Shown: piece after piece, positions 57,166 to 64,000 of the stretch | How the letters are laid out: each line of letters opens with the position of its first letter | Numbering within the stretch: the stretch's first letter is position 1 | Assembly (NCBI RefSeq): GCF_033118175.1 | Contig: NC_083695.1 | Span: 33,745,607 to 33,809,606, forward strand | DNA: 64,000 bases | Source of the DNA: Dama dama | Lineage: Eukaryota > Chordata > Mammalia > Artiodactyla > Cervidae | Direction of reading: 5' to 3' | Translations under genes and position numbers: made by a program | The notes under the pieces: model-generated | Told to the model about the DNA's origin: nothing | Seen by the model: only the letters and a program-made list of their open reading frames with translations | The model's database searches: none

Positions 57166-57403
57166 GGGTGCGCAAAAAAAAAAAATTTATCCAGAAAAGC
57201 ATACAAGTTTGCTCTTTACCAGAACATTTTAGCAGATTTCATCTTAGAAAAGGAGATTTCCCTTTAAGAGCTTAGCTTTAATGGTCTGAATCAATCTGAC
57301 TAGGAATTTAGACATTTCTTCATGATATATTTGGAATCTGTAGATAATCTGATTCTTTTGGGACTTGAATTCTTAACTTACATGGTGTAAAGCAAAGGGG
57401 AGC

Positions 57404-57427
57404 ACGTGTGTGTGTGTGTGTGTGTGT
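57404..57427. repeat. (GT)n microsatellite
   Basis: About twelve GT dinucleotides. Confidence 0.9.
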
Positions 57428-58044
57428 TTCTTCCTAAAGATATTGCCTCAATATAAAGTTTTTGGCTTGCATCAGTGAATTTGGAGTATGGTTTGTACCA
57501 CTGGTGGTGAAATGTGGACAAACCCTTCATTTCTATAGTCACTGCTGTTATTTTTATACATGTTAGTGGGACAGAACCTGCTTCAGACTTCTCTTTTCAT
57601 AGTTGTTACTGCTTAAGATGAGTTTCTTCTTACATTCATTTTTTTTTAAAGAATAAAAGTGAGCCAAGTTAAAAACATTGTTAAGAAAATAATAGCACAG
57701 TTGATGTGTAGGTGAAGCAGAATTGCTGAGGATGGTCTGGGAATGACTAAGGATTGGAAAACACATCTAAATTGTACTCTGCCACAGAAGAAATGTAGGC
57801 TTTTAGAAGCAGGCAGAGGTTATTGGAAAGATTGGAGTCTCTAATGTTTAGCTAGAAGGTGAATAAGTTGGTTTCTTAAGTTCCTGTTTATTTATTGGGT
57901 ATATCCTCAGGTAGGTTGATAAGAGTTACATTTAAAACGGATCTTTGAGAAATGAACTCAGAACAATTTTAATGCTAAATCATGGGCAAATAATTGTATT
58001 ACTAGAAGTAGCATGGAGAAGGTGGAAGGAGGAGAAGTCTGGCA

Positions 58045-58950
58045 TTTTAATTTATTCATTAAATCAACCAGTATTTCCTGAGCACCTGCTGTAGGTCAGG
58101 CTCTGTTGTAGGCATTGAGGATATAGCAAGGAACAAAACAGACAGTCCTCTGCCCTCATGAAATTCATTTTACATTCTAATGGGAAGAGACAGATAATAA
58201 ACAAGTAGATATATAGCATGTCACCTGGTGATGAGTACTGTGGAGATAAATAAAGCAGAGTTAGTGAGTGACAGGAATGGGAGGCAAGATTGCTATTTTA
58301 ATTAGTTTGATTAGGAAAGACCTCCCTGAGAAAGTGACATTTGATTCTGAAGGATGTGCAGAGCATGCCGTGCATGGAGATGGAGTGTTCTAGACAAAGG
58401 CAATAGCAAGTACAAAGACCCTGCTGATGGGAGTGTGTTCTGACCTATTTGGGAAACAGAAGGGGAGGCCAGTGTCACTGGCTGGAGTGGAGGAGGAGAG
58501 TAGTTAGAGATGACAGAGGGGAAGAAAGACCCCAGCTTATGCCAGGCCTCAGGAACCAATGTAAGTCTCTGGCTTTTCTGTGAGTGAGAGGGGAGTCCTT
58601 GCAAGGTTTTAAGCAAAGAAGGCCATGATCTGAGCGACTTAGTTTTAACCAGATGTTCTGGCAGCTGTGCTGAGAAGAAACTGTAGGACGGCGCTCAGGA
58701 GGCCAGCTAGGACGGCGGGGCTGTAAACCAAGCAGGAGCTGCAATGGCTTCGACTCGAGTGATCGAGGAGAGTAGTGATAAGCGGCTGGGTATATAATGA
58801 AGTAGAGCCAACAGAATTTGTAGGTGGACTTCGATATACAGTGTTAGAAAAAAAGGAGACCTTAAAGTTATTGGCCTGAGTAGCTAGAAACATGAAGTTT
58901 TCTTTTACTAAGATGCAGAGAGACAGTGGCAGGAGAGGAAAGGGGAAAAA
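58045..58950 (-). mobile_element. Long L2-like relic, minus strand
   Basis: About 0.9 kb of antisense L2-like sequence: cctgagcacctgctgtaggt, then aaattcattttacattctaa with gaaagacctccctgagaaag, then aaagaaggccatgatctgag. It is the longest old LINE piece in the window. Minus frames of 89-108 codons inside it carry no recognised RT motif. Confidence 0.7.
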
Positions 58951-58959
58951 CGACGCAAG

Positions 58960-60250
58960 TACAGAGTGCACTGTACTTTTACATTTTAAATTTATTTTTG
59001 TTTAAAATAGCCACAACTCCCTGCCCTGTTGCACACAAAGGACCTGTGCTTGCCTTTATTCCGGATTTGTTACTGTAGATTTCCTGGAATACTTCTTAAA
59101 AACTATAAATAAAGTAGTCATAATATAGCTCATTTTGCAGATTTTTTTAAACTTCCTTCATAAGCTATTGGCTTCCAAATAGCAGTGTATTCTGCCAATT
59201 TGGTGACTAATTGGGTCAGAGGTTAATAGCAAGACATTCTTATAAACATCAATGGGAGTGGTGTCTCCAAACGTAAGCTTGTTTTAGGCAAAGATTCAAA
59301 GAATGGGAATGACTAAAAAATATGTTCCAAGCCGAGTAAATATTAAGAGTTTTAACTTTGAAAGGAAGAGACGTGATCCTTGGAAATAAGTGTCTTAGTT
59401 GGATGTTCTCATGGTCAGGTTTTAACAATGAAAAGGTATTCATTACCATCAAACCATCACTTCTTAACCGTGAAATTGCCTTTTTAAAATTAGAAATTCT
59501 ATGACTTGCTCTCTACTATGGTGATTGGACATTTCTCCTTTTGCCAAAAAAAAAGAAAGAAAGAAAAACAGTGTTGGATTTAGTGCCTTCCAGCCAAGAG
59601 AACTGCTCTTCTCTCTATAGGCCAGTTAAGTGCTTCTCACTGCTCTGTGATGAAATCAGATGATGAAATCTGTCAGTTTGCTCTATTGAATTTTTTTTTC
59701 CAACTTTGTTTTAATTGAGCCTTTGGGGCATAAACTGTGTTTTAACATCTGAAAGCTAAAGGCCTAATATTGTGTGATAATCATTCTATACCTCCTCTCT
59801 CCCCAAGCCACCCCCTCTCTCCCACTGAAAATTTTCAATGAAGAGGATTTCCTCGGTAGGTCTAGAGGTTAGTCTTGTTCCAGTCTTTCTATATAATAAC
59901 ATTTCTTTTTCATAATCTTTACTAAGGCACTGGTAATCACAGTGGTTGGCAGAGAATAAAACATTTTGTGAAACCTATACCTGGAAATTGAGTCACTTTT
60001 ATTGCTTAAATTTCCTTCACAGAATAGCATAGTTTCTGTTGGATGAGTATTTGTTATAAAAGCAAATTATTAAGGGTAGAAACTGTTTATACAGGGTGAC
60101 ATGTTGGAGGATATATGAACTAGATTATTTGCTCCTTTGTGTTTTCAAAGCTCTTTAATAATACCTCTTACAACACTCATTGCATAGTGTTGTCATTAAT
60201 TTTTAGGTGTCTGTATTCTGTGGAGTGGGAATTCTTTTATAACACAATGC
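58960..60250. other. Unassigned sequence
   Basis: No element or exon is recognised. Poly(A)/GAAA run at 59546-59567 and a T run near 59691-59699. Confidence 0.4.
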
Positions 60251-60259
60251 CCGATATAC

Positions 60260-60530
60260 TTCATTCATTCATTGGAAGAATGTTCTGAGTGCTTACTCTG
60301 TGCCAGACATGTGTAAGGTGTGTGTGCTGGAGGCACAGTAGTTAGCAGAACAGATGCAGTTTGTGCCATATGGGGTTTACAGCCCATGGTGGGGTCCAGG
60401 GATGGAAGACAGTAAGCCAGTAATTGTACAGGTAACCATGCAGTTATAATAGCAAGTACAAAGTGCAGTGAGTGTGTAAATGGGCACCTAGTATGTATAT
60501 TGTGAAGACTCAATAAATAAATGTTGAATT
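60260..60530 (-). mobile_element. L2 3'-end relic, minus strand
   Basis: cattcattcattggaagaat with gagtgcttactctgtgccag and later ggggtttacagcccatggtg fits antisense L2. Confidence 0.65.
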
Positions 60531-60694
60531 TGGCTTTGAAATTGAATGAATACCAGTAAGTCTCCTACCTATAAACAAGTTCCATTCTGGGATCATGTTC
60601 ATAAATCCAACAGAGTTAGCCCAGGTACCCAACTAGCACAGTTGGTTATGTATTGATGGTACTGTAGTGTCATAGGTTTATAGTATTTTTCATA

Positions 60695-61583
60695 GGGGGG
60701 AGGAGCCAAGATGGCAGAGGGGTAGGACGGGGAGACCACTTTCTCTCCTACAAATTCATCAAAAGAATAACTGAACGCAGAGCAAACTTCACAAAACAAC
60801 TTCTGATCGCTAGCTGAGGTCATCAGGCGCCCAGAAAAGCAGCCCATTGTCTTTGAAAGGAGTGCTGTATAGTTGGAGAAGTCCTGAGACTACAGGAAGA
60901 ATAAAACTGAAATCCAGAGGCAGGAGACTTAAGCCCAAAACCTGAGAACACCAGAAAACTCCTGACTACATGGAACTTTAAGTAATAAGTGACTGTCCAA
61001 AAGCCTCCATACCTACACTGAAACCAACCACCACCCAAGAGCCAATAAGTTTTAGAGCAAGACATACCATGCAAATTCTCCAGCAACGCAGGAACATAGC
61101 CCTGAACGTCAACATACAGGCTGCCCAAGGTCACACCTAACACATAGACCCATCTCAAAACTCATTACTGGGCACTCCATTGCTCTCCAAAGAGAAGAAA
61201 TCAAGTTCCATGCACCAGAACACCGACGCAAGCTTCCCTAACCAGGAAAACTTGACAAGCCAATCGTCTAAGCCCACCCACTGGGTAAAACCTCCACAAT
61301 AAAAAGGAACCACAGACCTCCAGAATACAGAAAGCCCACTCCAGACATAGCAATCTAAACAAGATGAAAAGGCAGAGAAATACCCAACAGGTAAAGAAAC
61401 ATGAAAAATGCCCACCAAGTCAAACAAAAGAGGAGGAGATAGGGAATCTACCTGAAAAAGAATTTAGAATAATGATAATAAAAATGATCCAAAATCTTGA
61501 AAACAAAATGGAGTTACAGATAAATAGCCTGGAGACAAAGATTGAAAAGATGCAAGAAATGTTTAATAAAGACCTAGAAGAAA
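60695..61583 (+). mobile_element. Ruminant L1 5' end (5' UTR + start of ORF1), lacking the 3' part
   Basis: It starts ggggggaggagccaagatgg, the characteristic first bases of ruminant L1, and carries about 670 bp of 5' UTR. ORF1 opens at ATG 61364 (MKRQRNTQQVKKHEK...). It continues about 73 codons into the lysine/glutamate-rich coiled-coil region (NKMELQINSLETKIEKMQE) and is then cut. tatttttcata at 60684-60694 and 61584-61594 is a perfect 11-bp duplication, so the fragment was inserted as such. ORF1p is the RNA-binding chaperone of L1. Only its N-terminal part remains. The 5' UTR normally holds the internal RNA polymerase II promoter. Confidence 0.9.
61364..61583 (+). pseudogene. L1 ORF1 N-terminal fragment
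   Basis: The first about 73 codons of L1 ORF1 are open and in frame from the natural ATG. The frame runs out in flanking DNA at 61597. The RNA-recognition and C-terminal domains are absent, so no functional ORF1p can be made. Confidence 0.85.
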
Positions 61584-62079
61584 TATTTTTCATATAATTC
61601 ATACACAAACAACAAAACATCTTTAATCTTACAGTGCAGTACCTTGAAAAGTATAATGGTAGAGGGCAACAGCCGGCATCCAGGGGCTGGCAGCAGTGCC
61701 GGCTCCATCAGTGCTGCTCTTCATGCTTGCTTCCAGACATCCTGGGCTCGACATGAGGCTGCGGTGCTACTACACGCTATACGGTACTGTACGGCAAAGC
61801 ACACAGAAGCACAGCCACACGGAGCATGCGTGCCTGTGGCAGTGTGTGTCAGACACGTGAACTGGCTTACATGACTGGACATGTGAGCACATGTTTGCAT
61901 CTTTGAAAGTTTGCAACTTGAAAGTTTGTATGTAAGGGACTTACTGTACTTGAGGTTTTAGACTAGTTGAAGTAAAATGTGTTATTTTAAAAAAAACATT
62001 GGGGGGAAACACCATTGTATGTATATTGCCTATAAGAGAAAATGTAAACTACCTATTTATTTTATGATGGCTTTTTTTT

Positions 62080-62203
62080 TTTAATTTAAATATTTACTTG
62101 GCTGCACTGAGTCTCAGTTGCAGCGTATGGGATCTAGTTCCCCAACCAGGGATCAAACCCAGGTGCCCTGCATTGCAAGCCACTGGACCACCAAGAAAGT
62201 CCC
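62080..62203 (-). mobile_element. CHR-2-like SINE, minus strand
   Basis: atatttacttggctgcactg, ccccaaccagggatcaaacc and cactggaccaccaagaaagt in order. T-rich stretches lie on both sides. Confidence 0.88.
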
Positions 62204-62204
62204 T

Positions 62205-64000
62205 TTTTTTCTTTTTCTTTTTTTTTTCAAAAAAAGGTTAACTTGACCCAAGCTCTTTCTTGGGTCCATGCCTCTGAACATTTTCACATATGTGTTCTAG
62301 TCTTCTTCAGTAATGGCAGGCACTTACCCTTCCAGACCCAGCCTAAACGCCACCTTGCTCCTTCCCTGTCGTCTCACAGCTCCTTTAAGACCGTGCAGTA
62401 TTTATCTGAAATCCTAGAGCTTGGCCCACTGCTTCCCATGGAGGCGTCGGGCAGGGGTTTGTTGAACTAATGACTCTGTTTCCACACCTTCCTCGCTGTG
62501 CACCGAGGACCTTGTTTTGGTTCCCAGGAAGGAGTGAGCTCTAGTCCGGTCAGCGCCGTGCCGCACTCCTTCATTTTGGGGTGTTTGTTCTTGCTCTTCT
62601 CACACAAGGTTGTGAGGATTAAATGTGTAATGAGGTAGGAGTCAAGCATGTTGAATAAATGTAAGGCAGTGGAATCATCATAATCAGCAGTAATTACCAC
62701 TACACTGCTGTTGTTCCTTAGAATACGCATTCCAGAAATGTAATTGCAAAATCTTACTGAGGACGCCAGTGTTCTAGGTTTGACCTAGATGTTAATGTAA
62801 TAAACTATTCTCTACCAATTAGTGTGTTGGCCGAGCAGAGGTCCTTGACAAGGCCCCTTTCAGGCTTCTGTACATCGCTTCAACCCCCACCCCCACTCCC
62901 ATTCCAGTAGTACTGACCGCTAATGAATCAGGAGTCATATCTGTCAACCGGCAAGGGGCTGCCTAAAGCAGATCCCCATGGAGTGAGACCTTGCTGTTTC
63001 CGTGGGTATAAAGAAGCCTCTCAGGAGAGCCCAAATGATTTAGGAAATCTGAACTGGGGAGCCAGCAGCTCAGCAGGAGGTACCTCTCCTTGCCTGACTA
63101 AAGTCTGCCATAAGAAACCTTTTTTTTTTTTTTGGCTCTGACAGACTCGCTAGGGAAATTGAAAATCTCCTTTTTAAGAAACAGATAATTTAAGATCCTT
63201 TCTGATTCCAAATGTCAGCAAGTGGTGATAGGCTGGATTACTCACTGGTGGGGTTAGGAGGAGGGGGAAGCCACAGAGAGCTCTGGGTTCTCTCAAAGCC
63301 CAGTTCTCCAGCTCCTCACCCCTAACCCTTACTCAGAAGGTGTCTTTCTCCTGCTGGCATGGAATGGATGTTGTTTTTCCTACCCAGTCACCTTTGTTGG
63401 TGTCCTTTGCTCTTTACAGCAGTGTTGCCAGGAGACTCTTTGGTGGCTTCCACAGCCATCTTTGCCCTTGGACCCTATGCTATCCAGCCAGGAAGTATGC
63501 AGACCAAGTTGTCATGCACTGCTTTCCAGTGCTGGCAGGTAGAGAGACCCTCCGAGCCACCCTTAACTCAGGAGGACGCCTGTGGCTTATGCAGGCTAAC
63601 CCAGATCATGAGTCAGGCATCTGAACTCATCAGCAGAGAATGCTCTAGGAAAAACAGTTGGTCTACCTGGCATTTTATTATTTGTGTGTTTCTTTTAGCT
63701 GGCAGTTCTGTTTCATCAAGGGTAATAATAATGCAAGAGTATGCAAGGCAAAACTCAAAGAAAGGTAGTTGTGTGGCTGTAATATCAAATTTTTTACTCT
63801 GCTCAAAATTTGTGAAATTGTTAATCCTACTTTATGAACCAGGATATTTGAGTAAAGCAAATATCCATTGTTTATGCCAGAAGCAAGAGTTTGCTTTCTC
63901 TTTCCCTGATTAGATTGTCACTTACTTGATAGATAAGTAATTTTTAAAAAGTCTTATATCCTGATGGTGCATTAGGCCCCAAAAAGGATATAAAACTATA
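62205..64000. other. Mostly unassigned sequence
   Basis: A MIR tail-like piece at 62610-62690 (gtgaggattaaatgtgtaat). 63359-63913 is open for 184 codons but has no splice, domain or start support. T run at 63119-63134. Confidence 0.4.

Larger units (their letters stand above)
55150..58040. other. Mostly unassigned sequence
   Basis: 55370-55700 is weakly L2-like on the plus strand. 56520-56750 is GC-richer and open for 133 codons on the minus strand without splice or start support. Simple repeats are listed separately. Confidence 0.4.
60553..61946. mobile_element. Non-autonomous DNA transposon (Tigger/pogo-like), split by L1
   Basis: The left end cagtaagtctcctacctata and the reverse complement of the right end cagtaagtcccttacataca match over about 23 bp with few changes. 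TA dinucleotides lie outside at 60551-60552 and 61947-61948. The element proper is about 0.5 kb: 60553-60694 plus 61595-61946. No transposase is seen. Family assignment is tentative. Confidence 0.7.

Noticed and set aside
63359..63913. 184-codon plus-strand open frame, the longest in the window
   Set aside because: No recognisable domain or motif and no supporting splice or poly(A) context. A single frame of this length in 64 kb is within chance expectation. Worth a homology search but not called.

Overview
The window is nuclear DNA of a ruminant, most likely a bovid. It carries BovB (RTE-type) LINE fragments, Bov-tA and BOV-A2 SINEs with the typical 3' end that resembles the BovB tail, CHR-type tRNA-derived SINEs shared by whippomorphs and ruminants, and ruminant L1 3' and 5' ends. 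These lie on a background of old mammalian repeats (L1M, L2, MIR, Tigger, MER5A and MaLR-like LTR pieces). The sequence is AT-rich and has no compact gene layout, operon, rRNA, true tRNA or CRISPR array. It looks intronic or intergenic.

Layout. 1-4 kb: CHR SINEs and a patchwork of old minus-strand L1. 4-9.2 kb: three Bov-tA copies, a 50-bp BovB/Bov-A tail, and MIR, L2 and ruminant L1 ends. 9.5-14.5 kb: a low-confidence ORF behind a splice acceptor, then L2 split by a nested L1/SINE/minisatellite composite. 15-19 kb: mostly unassigned sequence with L2, MIR and a small hAT-like palindrome. 19.2-21.1 kb: BovB, CHR and an L1 holding a SINE. 21-28 kb: sparse repeats, a MER5A-like element and a poly(T) tract between perfect 13-bp direct repeats. 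28.5-29.7 kb: the best candidate for a real terminal exon, with a BOV-A2 in its possible 3' UTR. 31.7-36 kb: L1M, SINEs and MIR. 36-39 kb: largely repeat-free, with a possible conserved noncoding block. 39.5-42.4 kb: LTR-like repeats and a 1.3-kb minus-strand BovB with an internal SINE. 44-47.5 kb: a possible 59-aa membrane microprotein or terminal exon, a 5'-inverted BovB and a possible 69-nt cassette exon. 50-55 kb: L2, SINEs, L1M and a Tigger1-like transposon. 58-62 kb: L2, then a terminal-inverted-repeat DNA transposon split by an L1 5' fragment. 62-64 kb: a CHR SINE and unassigned sequence.

No protein-coding gene is firmly established. Most open reading frames lie in repeats or are short chance frames. 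The few candidate exons are all on the plus strand, which would fit one transcribed plus-strand locus, but I could not name a protein and could not test conservation. I found no previously undescribed multi-gene system. The points of most interest are unusual retrotransposition products recognisable from their target-site duplications (TSDs). They are a poly(A)-only insertion, an L1 copy that keeps its 5' end but lacks its 3' end, a twin-primed BovB, two tail-only micro-insertions and a composite SINE/minisatellite block. All repeat family names come from recognising consensus-like sequence by eye, not from a database run, and boundaries without a stated TSD are approximate.
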